A stretch of 13,700 bases of DNA, from positions 1 through 13,700 of the forward strand of contig JAFDJI010000031.1 of the NCBI GenBank assembly GCA_019307545.1, in the 5' to 3' direction. Of the stretch, positions 1 through 7,338 are shown in pieces. How positions within the stretch are numbered: position 1 is the stretch's first letter; the number at the start of each line of letters is the position of its first letter. The notes beneath the pieces were generated by a model. That model was given only the letters and a program-made list of their open reading frames with translations, was not told the DNA's origin and ran no database searches. The position numbers and the translations under genes are program-made. This stretch comes from Deltaproteobacteria bacterium. Lineage in GTDB: Bacteria; Myxococcota_A; UBA796; GCA-2862545.

Positions 1-52
1 AAGGCGGACTCTATCCCGCCGCTGGCGTTAGGAGGAGGGTCAGGGAGGTGAG

Positions 53-1129
53 GTGAGGGGTGCCTGCACGGTATTCGGGGCCTTGCTGCTGGTCGTCGGG
101 GCCTGTCGCCGCCCACCCCCCACGGACGACACCGGCGACGATACCGGGGACACCGGCTCCGACACCGGGGACACCGGCCCCGACACCTCCGAACCACCCC
201 CCACCCTGATGGCGGTGAACGATCGGGCCTACCTGCCGCAAGCCCTGTCGATGATCGGGGAGGCAGAACATCGGGTGTGGGCGGTCGAGTACCTCATCTA
301 CGACTCGGGCTCGCCCGGCGACGTGGTCGATGCGATGGTGGCCGCGGCGCAGCGTGGCGTCGATGTTCGGGTGCTCGCCGACGAGGAGGGGTACGACACC
401 GCGGACGCCCTGGAGCGGCTCTCGGCGGCCGGGGCGCTCACCAAGCTGGACGCGCCGACGGTCACCACCCACACCAAGCTGATTCTGGCCGATGACGTCA
501 CCCTGGTGGGCTCCCACAACCTCACCTCGAGTGCCATGGACGCGAACACCGAGGGCTCGGTCCGGGTGGCGGTCCCCGAGGTCACCGCGTTCTATGCGAC
601 CTACTTCGAGGCCCTGTGGGCGAATCCCGAGGGGGTGGGGACGCTGGCGCCAGCGGACACCGCGCCGATCGTCCCCCTCCACGACCGCGGGGTGACCCAA
701 GCGCTCCTCGGCTGCATCGAGGATGCAGAGGATCGCGTCGACCTGGTGATGTACGCGCTCTCCTACCGCGCCGAGTACCCGGACTCCGAGGTGGCCGAAC
801 TGCTGACCGCTCTGTCGGCGGCGCACGAGCGCGGGGTGACGGTGCGGGTGGTCCTGGACCACAGCAGCTGGATCGTGGAGAACGCCATCAACGACGCGGC
901 TGCCGAGGTGCTCCTCGAGGCTGGGGTGGCGGTCCGCCATCCCCCCGACTGGCACGTCACCCACGCCAAGGTGCTCACCTGCGATCATATGGTGATCGTG
1001 AGCGACGCGAACTGGTCCTACAGCGGGTTGACGCTCTACAACGGCACCAGCCTCCAGGCGACCGACGCCGCCCTGGCGGAGGCGTACCGGGTATGGTTCG
1101 AAGACATCTGGGCGAGCGGGGAGGGTTGA
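53..1129 (+). CDS. Phospholipase D-like lipoprotein (two HKD motifs)
   Basis: Exported PLD-superfamily enzyme of 358 residues. A hydrophobic signal segment (about residues 6-16) ends in VGAC, making C18 the likely lipidated cysteine. An acidic DTG-rich linker follows (about 24-46). Two catalytic HxKxxxxD motifs are present: H140/K142/D147 followed by GSHN, and H304/K306/D311 followed by an Asn at 320. In this family two HKD motifs form one active site that cleaves or transfers phosphodiester bonds, so the protein looks catalytically intact. The substrate (phospholipid or nucleic acid) cannot be told from sequence. The GTG start at 53 has GGAGG at 44-48, four bases upstream, and places the signal peptide at the N-terminus. 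The stop codon overlaps the start of the next gene by one base, so the two are probably co-translated. The family call is firm; the start is likely. Confidence 0.88.
   Translation: MRGACTVFGALLLVVGACRRPPPTDDTGDDTGDTGSDTGDTGPDTSEPPPTLMAVNDRAYLPQALSMIGEAEHRVWAVEYLIYDSGSPGDVVDAMVAAAQRGVDVRVLADEEGYDTADALERLSAAGALTKLDAPTVTTHTKLILADDVTLVGSHNLTSSAMDANTEGSVRVAVPEVTAFYATYFEALWANPEGVGTLAPADTAPIVPLHDRGVTQALLGCIEDAEDRVDLVMYALSYRAEYPDSEVAELLTALSAAHERGVTVRVVLDHSSWIVENAINDAAAEVLLEAGVAVRHPPDWHVTHAKVLTCDHMVIVSDANWSYSGLTLYNGTSLQATDAALAEAYRVWFEDIWASGEG
143..184 (+). repeat. 21-bp tandem duplication in the lipoprotein linker
   Basis: Two adjacent 21-base units (143-163 and 164-184) differ at one position (T158 versus C179). 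They encode TGDTGSD and TGDTGPD in the linker that follows the lipid anchor of the PLD-like protein. The unit is a multiple of three, so copy changes keep the frame. More degenerate GAC-ACC-GG units flank it. Confidence 0.85.
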
Positions 1130-2355
1130 TGACGGGGCAGGACGGCGAGAGATTCGACTTCGTGATCGTCGGCGGCGGTCCCGCCGGTCTGAGCGCGGGG
1201 ATCACCGCGGCCAGGAACGGGTCATCGGCCCTGGTCCTCGAACAGGGCGACAAGCCGGGTCCGCGCCCGCGGGGCGAGGGGGTCAACCCCTATCGGCTCT
1301 TCGACGAGCTGCTCGGAAAGGGGTTCTTGGAGGCGCACGCCTTCGTGATGACCCACGGCTCGGTGTACCACAGCCCCGGGGCTCTGAAGGAGGTGGTCCT
1401 GCCGTCCGGGCGGCCGCTCTACTTCTTCGAGTGGCGCGAGTTCATGGACCGGTTGGAGGAGGTGGCACGGGAGGAGGGGGTGACGGTGCGGACCCGCGCC
1501 CGGGTGACCGGCGTCTTGGAGGGGGAGGAGCGGCAATGCCTCGGGGTCCGGTATGCCGATGCCGACGGGGAGGTCCACGAGGTCCGGGGCGCCGCGGTGC
1601 TCGGCTGCGACGGGTATCAGAGCGTGATCGGGCAGCACTACGGGGTCGCCTACGATCGGATGAGCTGTCCGATCATGAAGTGCCGCCTTTCCGGGGCCAA
1701 CTTCGATCCGGAACAGACCCGTGCGCTTCAGTTCTACCTGATCGGCCACGGAGACCTCCCCTACGCTCCGACGTTTCCGCCCTGCGTGGCCTATGCCTTC
1801 CCCCTCGCCGACCAACAGATGGAGGTGGGCCTGATGGCGAGGATGATCCACGGCCACCGGATGAAGACCGTCGATCGGCCCAGCCAGGAGGCCTTCGTCG
1901 AGGTCTGGTCTCACCTGAAGGAGGAGTACCCGGGGTTCCGGGAGTACTTCGTCGGAGCGACCATCGACCACGAGGAGCCCACCGACCTGCCGAATGCCTC
2001 CCTGCTGCGGGACAACGTCCCGGCGCCGGGGGCGGTGCTGCTCGGCGACAGCGCTGGGTTCGTCGACCCCTTTGGCTCCTCCGGGATCTACTACTCCATG
2101 GAGATGGCGCGGTGGTGGACCCAGACCATCGCCGAGGCCTTGCAGCAATCCGGTGACGACCCCCGGTCTGCATGGAGCGACCACAACATCTCCCGGTGGG
2201 GCAAGGGGTTCCGCGCCACCAAGGTCCGCCGCCACATCCGGGGGTCCTACCTGAAGGTGGGCCTGCTGGAGTGGTACGTGTTCAAGCACCTGCGAACCGC
2301 GGAGCGGATGAACCGGCGGTGGTGGGTGGTGTCCGCGCTCATGAAGCTGGGGTGA
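1129..2355 (+). CDS. FAD-dependent oxidoreductase, geranylgeranyl reductase type
   Basis: Flavoprotein of 408 residues. The N-terminal dinucleotide-binding fold has GxGxxG at G15/G17/G20 (VGGGPAG), with an acidic residue (E38) at the end of the second strand. A GCDGYQS segment (159-165) matches the DG fingerprint of this class, and GDSAGFVDPFGSSGI (306-320) is the FAD ribityl-binding GD motif typical of geranylgeranyl reductase and related FAD oxidoreductases. Known relatives reduce isoprenoid double bonds or act as monooxygenases or halogenases; the substrate here is unknown. The ATG at 1129 overlaps the upstream TGA (TGATG) and has GGAGG at 1120-1124, four bases away. The frame stays open upstream to 616, but that part only shadows the PLD gene. 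The 3' end overlaps the convergent YceI gene by 17 bases. Family is confident, exact reaction is not. Confidence 0.82.
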   Translation: MTGQDGERFDFVIVGGGPAGLSAGITAARNGSSALVLEQGDKPGPRPRGEGVNPYRLFDELLGKGFLEAHAFVMTHGSVYHSPGALKEVVLPSGRPLYFFEWREFMDRLEEVAREEGVTVRTRARVTGVLEGEERQCLGVRYADADGEVHEVRGAAVLGCDGYQSVIGQHYGVAYDRMSCPIMKCRLSGANFDPEQTRALQFYLIGHGDLPYAPTFPPCVAYAFPLADQQMEVGLMARMIHGHRMKTVDRPSQEAFVEVWSHLKEEYPGFREYFVGATIDHEEPTDLPNASLLRDNVPAPGAVLLGDSAGFVDPFGSSGIYYSMEMARWWTQTIAEALQQSGDDPRSAWSDHNISRWGKGFRATKVRRHIRGSYLKVGLLEWYVFKHLRTAERMNRRWWVVSALMKLG

Positions 2356-2983
2356 GCTTGATGTCCAGCACGATGTCCACCTCGTCCCTGGTCCGGACGG
2401 TGCCGAGGAGCCCGCTGTAGGGTTGGTAGCCGTAGTCGCTCTGGCGGATGCGGAAGGACCCGGTGGCGCGGTAGCCGTCCTCCTCCTCGGAGAGGGTCAG
2501 CGGTATGGTGATGGGATGAGTGACCCCGCGGAGGGTGAAGTCGCCGCTGACCTGGACGGCTCCGAGGGTGCCGTCGAATGTGGTGGCGGAAAAGGCGATG
2601 CGGTCGTGCTTCTCCACCCACAGTTGGGCCTCGGAGTGGATGTGGCGGAGGATGGTCTCCTGTGCGCCAGCGCCGATGGTGTGGGGAAGGCCGACCTGCT
2701 CGCGAAGGTCATCGGCATCGGGGAACAGACCGGTGACCGACACCGTCACTTCGGCGTGCGATCGGGTGGGGTCGTCGCGATCGAGCACTGCCGTCCCCGA
2801 GATCTCGCGGGCCTGCACCACGTGGTCGTGTGCAAGAGCCTTGGCCGCGCCCCTCTTGTAGACCAGGGCGTAGACCAGCGAGGCATCGGGGTCGACGCTC
2901 AGCTCGGCAGCGCTCTCTCCGGCCAGGGCGGGGGCCGCGACCAGGAGGGCTGCGGCCACGGGCAGTGGGCTGCAATGCCTCAT
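2339..2983 (-). CDS. YceI-family periplasmic protein
   Basis: Secreted lipocalin-like YceI-family protein, 214 residues from the ATG at 2983. The N-terminus has a hydrophobic signal segment ending in ALA (19-21), a good signal peptidase I site. Family hallmarks are the AHDH segment (51-54), the DFTLRGVTHPITIPL strand pair (148-162) and the C-terminal segment with SDYGY (182-186). YceI proteins are beta-barrels, and a characterised bacterial member binds a polyisoprenoid chain; the ligand here is not known. The start is chosen because its ATG overlaps the TGA of the upstream ABC gene as ATGA, implying translational coupling. A GTG eight codons upstream (3007) is open but has no better ribosome site. 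The stop lies inside the end of the convergent flavoprotein gene. Confidence 0.85.
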   Translation of the reverse strand: MRHCSPLPVAAALLVAAPALAGESAAELSVDPDASLVYALVYKRGAAKALAHDHVVQAREISGTAVLDRDDPTRSHAEVTVSVTGLFPDADDLREQVGLPHTIGAGAQETILRHIHSEAQLWVEKHDRIAFSATTFDGTLGAVQVSGDFTLRGVTHPITIPLTLSEEEDGYRATGSFRIRQSDYGYQPYSGLLGTVRTRDEVDIVLDIKLTPAS

Positions 2984-4800
2984 TGCGGTGAGGATGCCCC
3001 GGGACACGGCGCCGATGCGTCCCGTTTCGTCATCGCGGCCCGGCGTCGGTCCGCCTGACGCATCCGGATGTGGTCGAGGTCGTCCTTGGGGATCGCGTCG
3101 ATGAGGGTCTGGGTGTAGGGCTCCTGCGGGTACAGGTACAGCTCCTCCGCAGGCCCGATCTCCAGGATCTTCCCGTCCTTCATGACCGCCAGCACGTCGC
3201 TCATGAACTTCACCACCGACAGGTCGTGGGAGATGAAGATGTAGGTGAGCCCGCGGTTCGCCTGCAGCCGCTTGAGCAGGTTGAGCACCTGGGCCTGCAC
3301 CGAGACGTCGAGCGAGCTCACCGACTCATCGCAGATGATGAACTCGGGTTCCAGGGACAGGGTGCGCGCGATGCAGATGCGCTGTCGCTCCCCGCCGGAG
3401 AACTCGTGGGGATAGCGCCGCAAGTACTCGACGGGGAGACCGCATTCGTCGAGGAGGGCCGCCGCCCGGTCGCGACGGTCCGAGGCGCTGGTGCCGATCC
3501 CGTGGACGATCATCGGCTCGGTCACGGCGTCCTCGATGGTGAGGCGGGGGTTGAGCGAGGAATAGGGGTCCTGGAAGATCATCTGCAGATCACGGCGGAC
3601 TTCGCGCATCTGCCGATGAGAGAGCCTGTGGAGCTTCTTGCCCTTGAAAACCACCACCCCACCGGTAGGCTCCACCAAACGGAGGATGGCGCGGGCGGCG
3701 GTGGTCTTGCCGCAGCCGCTCTCTCCCACCAGCCCCAGGGTCTGCCCGCGGATGACCTCGAAGCTGATGTCGTCCACCGCCCGGATCACCTTCTTGGGGC
3801 GCATCCAGCCGGAGGAAACCTGGAAGTACACCTCGAGGTTTCGGACCGAGAGGATGGGCTCCCCGGTGGTGATGATGGTGCACTCCTCCCCCGCCACCAA
3901 CTCGGAGAGGCGCTCCTCGGTGGGGCTCTTCTCCAGCATCCGGACCTCGTCGTCCTCCACCCAGCTCTCCAGGAAGTCGTTGACAGTCGGAAGCAGCCTG
4001 TAGGGGGTGTCCAGACGGGGCCGACACGCGAGAAGTCCGCGGGTGTAGGGGTGCTGGGGGTTCTCGAACACCGAGACCACATCGCCGCACTCCACCAGCT
4101 TCCCGGCGTACATGACCGCGACGTGGTCGGCGATCTCCGCGATCACCCCGAGGTCGTGGGTGATGAAGATCATCGACATGCGGTGCTTGTCCCGTAGTTT
4201 GCGGAGCAGGGCGAGGATCTGGGCCTGGATGGTGACGTCGAGCGCGGTAGTCGGCTCGTCGGCGATGAGGAGCTTAGGGTCGCAGGCAAGCGCCATGGCG
4301 ATCATCACCCGCTGCTTCTGACCGCCGGACATCTGGTGCGGGTAGCTGTCGAGCCGGCTCTCCGGGTCCGGTATTCCGACCTCGTGGAACAGGGCGATGG
4401 TTCGCTCCCGTGCCTCGGCGCGGCTCACGTTTCGGTGGCGGAGAATGGCCTCCGCCACCTGGTCACCCACCCGGAACACGGGGTTGAGCGACGTCATGGG
4501 CTCCTGGAACACCATGCCGATGGCGCAACCGCGGAGGTCACGCATCTCCCTGTTGGAAAGCTCCAGGAGGTTCCTCCCCAGGAAGCTGACCCGCCCGGCC
4601 GCGATGCGCGAGGCGCCTTCCGGGAGCAGGCGCATCACGGTGAGCGCGGTCACCGACTTTCCGGAACCGGACTCGCCCACGATGCCCAGCGTCTGGCCCT
4701 CCTCGACGGAGAGGGTCACATCGTCCACCGCCTTGACCACACCTTCGTCGGTGTGGAAGTAGGTCTTCAACCCTTCGATCTGGAGGAGGGGAGTAGCCAT
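2980..4800 (-). CDS. Dual-ATPase ABC transporter subunit, oligopeptide/dipeptide type
   Basis: Cytoplasmic ABC ATPase with two fused nucleotide-binding domains, 606 residues from the ATG at 4800. Domain 1 has Walker A GESGSGKS (42-49), signature SGGQ (158-161), Walker B LLIADE (177-182) and switch H215. Domain 2 has Walker A GESGCGKT (359-366), Q410, signature SGGE (468-471), Walker B FIICDE (487-492) and H525. Both carry the NPQHPYT or YPQEPYT tail of the oligopeptide/dipeptide/nickel (Dpp/Opp) class, so this is a DppD-DppF style fusion like GsiA or YejF. All catalytic motifs look intact. A long acidic segment (about 262-312) joins the halves. No permease or binding-protein gene is in the window, so its partners must lie elsewhere. 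No clear ribosome site precedes ATG 4800. A GTG at 4815 is possible; the open frame to 4950 looks non-coding. Confidence 0.9.
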   Translation of the reverse strand: MATPLLQIEGLKTYFHTDEGVVKAVDDVTLSVEEGQTLGIVGESGSGKSVTALTVMRLLPEGASRIAAGRVSFLGRNLLELSNREMRDLRGCAIGMVFQEPMTSLNPVFRVGDQVAEAILRHRNVSRAEARERTIALFHEVGIPDPESRLDSYPHQMSGGQKQRVMIAMALACDPKLLIADEPTTALDVTIQAQILALLRKLRDKHRMSMIFITHDLGVIAEIADHVAVMYAGKLVECGDVVSVFENPQHPYTRGLLACRPRLDTPYRLLPTVNDFLESWVEDDEVRMLEKSPTEERLSELVAGEECTIITTGEPILSVRNLEVYFQVSSGWMRPKKVIRAVDDISFEVIRGQTLGLVGESGCGKTTAARAILRLVEPTGGVVVFKGKKLHRLSHRQMREVRRDLQMIFQDPYSSLNPRLTIEDAVTEPMIVHGIGTSASDRRDRAAALLDECGLPVEYLRRYPHEFSGGERQRICIARTLSLEPEFIICDESVSSLDVSVQAQVLNLLKRLQANRGLTYIFISHDLSVVKFMSDVLAVMKDGKILEIGPAEELYLYPQEPYTQTLIDAIPKDDLDHIRMRQADRRRAAMTKRDASAPCPGASSPQ

Positions 4801-4882
4801 GGGGGGTGCGTTCACCGGGATGCCGGAGTGTACCCTTTCCCTCGGGTGCGTCCCGGGGTACCTGCCGCCTCGTGGAGGGCCA
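4801..4882. promoter_or_regulatory. Divergent intergenic region with possible promoters
   Basis: An 82-base gap separates the ATP-binding gene (-) from the HEAT lipoprotein gene (+), so promoters for both directions must lie here or within the gene starts. On the minus strand TACACT (4832-4827) could be a -10 element about 26 bases before the ATP-binding start codon, but I see no convincing -35. On the plus strand TTCACC (4811-4816) and TACCCT (4831-4836) are only 14 bases apart, shorter than usual. No clear operator palindrome is visible. The location is solid; the individual boxes are weak. Confidence 0.35.
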
Positions 4883-4885
4883 GTG
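4874..4885 (+). promoter_or_regulatory. Ribosome binding site deciding the HEAT lipoprotein start
   Basis: GGAGG at 4874-4878 lies four bases before a GTG at 4883. The same GGAGG-N4-start arrangement precedes the genes at 53 and 1129. It favours this GTG over the in-frame ATG at 4799, which would put 28 extra residues in front of the signal peptide. Confidence 0.65.
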
Positions 4886-6025
4886 GCGCGTTTTGCCTGG
4901 CTGTTGTTGTTGGTGCTGGTCGGCGGATGCGAGATCCCGCCCCGGTACATCGAGAGCTCGAAGTCGGTGGACCACTACCTGGTGCGCAGACAGTTCCGCA
5001 GCGCCTGCGTGGGGCTGCAGATGGACGACCCGGATCTGCGCCAGTACGCCGCACGGAAGCTCGCGGAGTTCCCCGAGGAGGAGGAGGCGAACACCTGTCT
5101 TTGCGAGGCGCTGTACCGCCCGGGCGCCTTCGATGTGGCGGTGGCCTCCGGGCTCGCGGCGACCCGTCGCGATGACCTGGCTGGATGCCTGGCCCCTGCA
5201 CTCCTGGACAGCGAGATCGAGGATCGAGTGGCTCTCGTGCGGTCGCTGGCGGGTATCGCCGCCTCCACGGGGTATGCGGCGCTCGCGGACACCGCGAAGG
5301 GCGATGCGGACCCGGCGGTGCGGGCCGCGGCGACCACCAGGATCCGCCCGGCCGACGCGCATGTTCCGGTGGTGATAGGCCTGTTGGGGGAGGATCGCGA
5401 TCCCGCGGTGCGGGCCGCGGCGGCGGAGGCCCTGAAGGGGCGGGATTCGCCCGAGGTAGTGGCCGCCCTGGTACGTGCCGTGCAGGAGGACGTCGACGGG
5501 GGGGTGCGTGCTGCGGCGCTCGGCGGGATGGCGAAGCTCGGCCATCCGGAGACCCTGGAGGCAGCGTGTCAGGCGTTGATGACGGATCCGGACGCCCGAA
5601 TGCGGGAGGCGGCCGCGAAGGCGTTCCACGGGACTCGGCGGCCGGAGGCGATCGCGTGCCTGCGAGAGCGTTTGCTCACCCACGAGGAGTCGGGTGCGGT
5701 ACGTGTGGCGACGGTGGCCGCGCTGGGTGCCTCTCCCAGGGACGAGGCGGCGGACGTGCTGTGTGAGGCGATTGGGCCCGTGCTCAGGTTGTACGTCACG
5801 GCGGAGATTCCGGCCCAGGACATCCCTGGAGCAGACATCGCCAAGGCCCAGAACGATCGGGACTGGGAGCGCTCGAAGCCGTGTGTGCAACGTGCGCTTC
5901 AACAGGGAGGATACTCCTGTTACGCGCGTAACTATCTGGGGTTCTGGTACAGGGAGTTGGGGGGCAAGGCGAGCATGCCGTGGTGCCCGGGAATGCGGAA
6001 GCTGCAGCCGGAGATCGAGCTTTGA
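4883..6025 (+). CDS. HEAT-repeat lipoprotein
   Basis: Predicted lipoprotein of 380 residues. A hydrophobic stretch (4-13) ends in VGGC, with C16 the likely lipidated residue. The body is an alpha-solenoid: helix-B signatures of the HEAT/PBS-lyase type recur with their conserved arginine at R147, R177, R209, R241 and R274 (spacing 30-33 residues), plus a probable earlier copy at R53. The DPAVRAAA octet is repeated exactly 30 residues apart. The roughly 80-residue C-terminal end is not HEAT-like and holds C334, C346 and C368; C72/C74 and C102 add to the cysteines, so disulfides are plausible in an exported protein. HEAT repeats usually mediate protein contacts; no enzyme motif is seen. The next gene's TTG start overlaps the TGA stop of this gene, suggesting an operon. 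The function is unknown. Confidence 0.8.
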   Translation: MARFAWLLLLVLVGGCEIPPRYIESSKSVDHYLVRRQFRSACVGLQMDDPDLRQYAARKLAEFPEEEEANTCLCEALYRPGAFDVAVASGLAATRRDDLAGCLAPALLDSEIEDRVALVRSLAGIAASTGYAALADTAKGDADPAVRAAATTRIRPADAHVPVVIGLLGEDRDPAVRAAAAEALKGRDSPEVVAALVRAVQEDVDGGVRAAALGGMAKLGHPETLEAACQALMTDPDARMREAAAKAFHGTRRPEAIACLRERLLTHEESGAVRVATVAALGASPRDEAADVLCEAIGPVLRLYVTAEIPAQDIPGADIAKAQNDRDWERSKPCVQRALQQGGYSCYARNYLGFWYRELGGKASMPWCPGMRKLQPEIEL

Positions 6026-6459
6026 CCACCCTTGTGGAAACGCTGCGCGATCCAGAGCGCAAGCGGGCCATCATCATGGATGGCGTACTGCTGATCGACA
6101 GGGAGGTCGCGTCGAAGCGCGGGCTCTCCGGCAGGTTCCTCAGGGCCGGGTACAGGGCGGTGCGGACCCTTGCGCCCCGTTTCACCGCGATGGCGCTGGA
6201 GCACCTCCTCCCCGAGTTCGCGCCGGCGGTGGACCCGCACTACGCCAAGGCCCGCGAGTCGGAGGACGTGCGGGCCTATTTCGTGAACCACGGCGGCGAC
6301 ATCGCGGACAGCATGCTCGCCGTGACCGATGCCCGGGCGCGCCGGGCGAAGAATCGCGCTATCAAGAGCATCTACCAGAAACTGCGCGCCAAGGCGCGCG
6401 AGCACGTGATCGCCGCCATGCCGGGGCTTGCCGAACTGGTCGTGAAGCACGTACCCTGA
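6022..6459 (+). CDS. Small conserved helical protein (DUF6918-like, tentative)
   Basis: Cytoplasmic protein of 145 residues, rich in predicted helix, with no signal peptide or membrane segment. The layout (LVETLRDPERKR near the start, EVASKRGLSG at 28-37, a LLPEF segment at 62-66, and a basic helix about 103-120) resembles, from memory, DUF6918 proteins best known in actinobacteria. That assignment needs a profile search. The start is taken as TTG at 6022 because it overlaps the preceding TGA (TTGA) and has GGAG at 6010-6013, eight bases upstream. GTG at 6034 is an alternative. It is coupled to the HEAT lipoprotein gene, so the two may act together, although one is exported and the other appears cytoplasmic. 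No catalytic residues were recognised. Confidence 0.7.
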   Translation: MTTLVETLRDPERKRAIIMDGVLLIDREVASKRGLSGRFLRAGYRAVRTLAPRFTAMALEHLLPEFAPAVDPHYAKARESEDVRAYFVNHGGDIADSMLAVTDARARRAKNRAIKSIYQKLRAKAREHVIAAMPGLAELVVKHVP

Positions 6460-6480
6460 CCGCGAACCCGGACGGGCACC

Positions 6481-7338
6481 ATGGCCAAGAACCTTCCCTT
6501 CAAGGTCTACATCCGACGCGAGCCCGATTACGAGCTTCGATTGACGGTTCGCTTCGAAGCAACCGACGGCCACGGGGTCCTGTCCCTGCAGCGTGCGGAG
6601 AAGAAGGAGTCGGCGCCCTCCCTGGTGCTGGAGGAGCGGGACGTGGCTGCCCGTGAGCTGCGTGGGGGGCGGTTCATCCACATTCTCGCCGGCGGTCGCC
6701 GTCAGAGCTACGCCCTGTCGCGGCTCACGGTGGAGGTGCTGAAACGGGTGCACGACGACAAGTGGACGGAGCTCGAACCCCTCACCGAGTACGGATTTCG
6801 CTACCTGATCGTTCCGGAATCGGCGTTGATGCCAGGTGAAGATCAGAGTCAAGCCGCGCGGGTGGCGGTACCGGACGGGATGAGCAGGCCGCCGGCACCC
6901 GTGCGCGGCGCAACCCCGGGTGCTGTGGCGGCGCGCGCGAGCATGGGGCCACCCCGGGTATCCGACAGACTGTCGCCGTCGGGCACCGATTTCCACCCTG
7001 CCGACCCGGCTGGCGCACCCTCCGCACTTCAGCGTGCGATGAGCGCGATTCGCTCCGGCCGCGGGGGGAGCACGGGCGAAGCCGGCCCACTGGACGACCT
7101 CCGCCAGGGCACACCCCGACCCGCGCCAACCGCGAGGTTGTCCGGAGGCAGCGTAACGAGGGTCCCGGTGCCGAGTGACGCGGAGTTGGAGGTATTGAGC
7201 CGGGAGGAGGCGATCCTCCGACTGAAGGAGCTTCGGACGGCGGTAGCAGCGCTCGAGAAGAGGATGGCCGACAGCGTGGCCCGTGAGCGCGACCTGCTCG
7301 AGGTCCTCGCGCGTTGGCGGGAGCGGGAGCTCTCCTAG
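6481..7338 (+). CDS. Unrecognised protein: folded N-terminus, disordered middle, coiled-coil end
   Basis: I do not recognise this 285-residue protein. Residues 1-115 look like a compact mixed alpha/beta domain: alternating strands, a charged turn around 36-45, a GGRFIHI strand at 62-68 and a FRYLIVP strand at 106-112. Residues about 118-230 are rich in Pro, Ala, Gly, Ser and Arg and are probably disordered. Residues about 233-285 form a charged heptad-like helix (EEAILRLKELRTAVAALEKR region) consistent with a coiled coil and self-association. There is no signal peptide or membrane segment, so it is probably cytoplasmic. It starts 21 bases after the previous gene, with only a weak purine stretch before its ATG, and is likely in the same operon. 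Its TAG abuts the stop of the convergent gene with no base between. It could be an adaptor or scaffold; that is a guess. Confidence 0.72.
   Translation: MAKNLPFKVYIRREPDYELRLTVRFEATDGHGVLSLQRAEKKESAPSLVLEERDVAARELRGGRFIHILAGGRRQSYALSRLTVEVLKRVHDDKWTELEPLTEYGFRYLIVPESALMPGEDQSQAARVAVPDGMSRPPAPVRGATPGAVAARASMGPPRVSDRLSPSGTDFHPADPAGAPSALQRAMSAIRSGRGGSTGEAGPLDDLRQGTPRPAPTARLSGGSVTRVPVPSDAELEVLSREEAILRLKELRTAVAALEKRMADSVARERDLLEVLARWRERELS

Noticed and set aside
616..1128. Upstream extension of the geranylgeranyl reductase-type gene
   Set aside because: The Gly/Arg/Pro-rich translation is a shadow of the PLD gene. The FAD motif begins 14 residues after the ATG at 1129.
3070..4197. Plus-strand open frame opposite the ABC ATPase
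   Set aside because: The composition is Val/Asp/His/Leu-rich with no domain, and it mirrors the codons of an intact ABC gene.
4801..4950. N-terminal extension of the ABC ATPase by 50 codons
   Set aside because: The extra residues are low-complexity and would overlap the signal peptide region of the divergent lipoprotein gene. The ABC fold starts right after the ATG at 4800.
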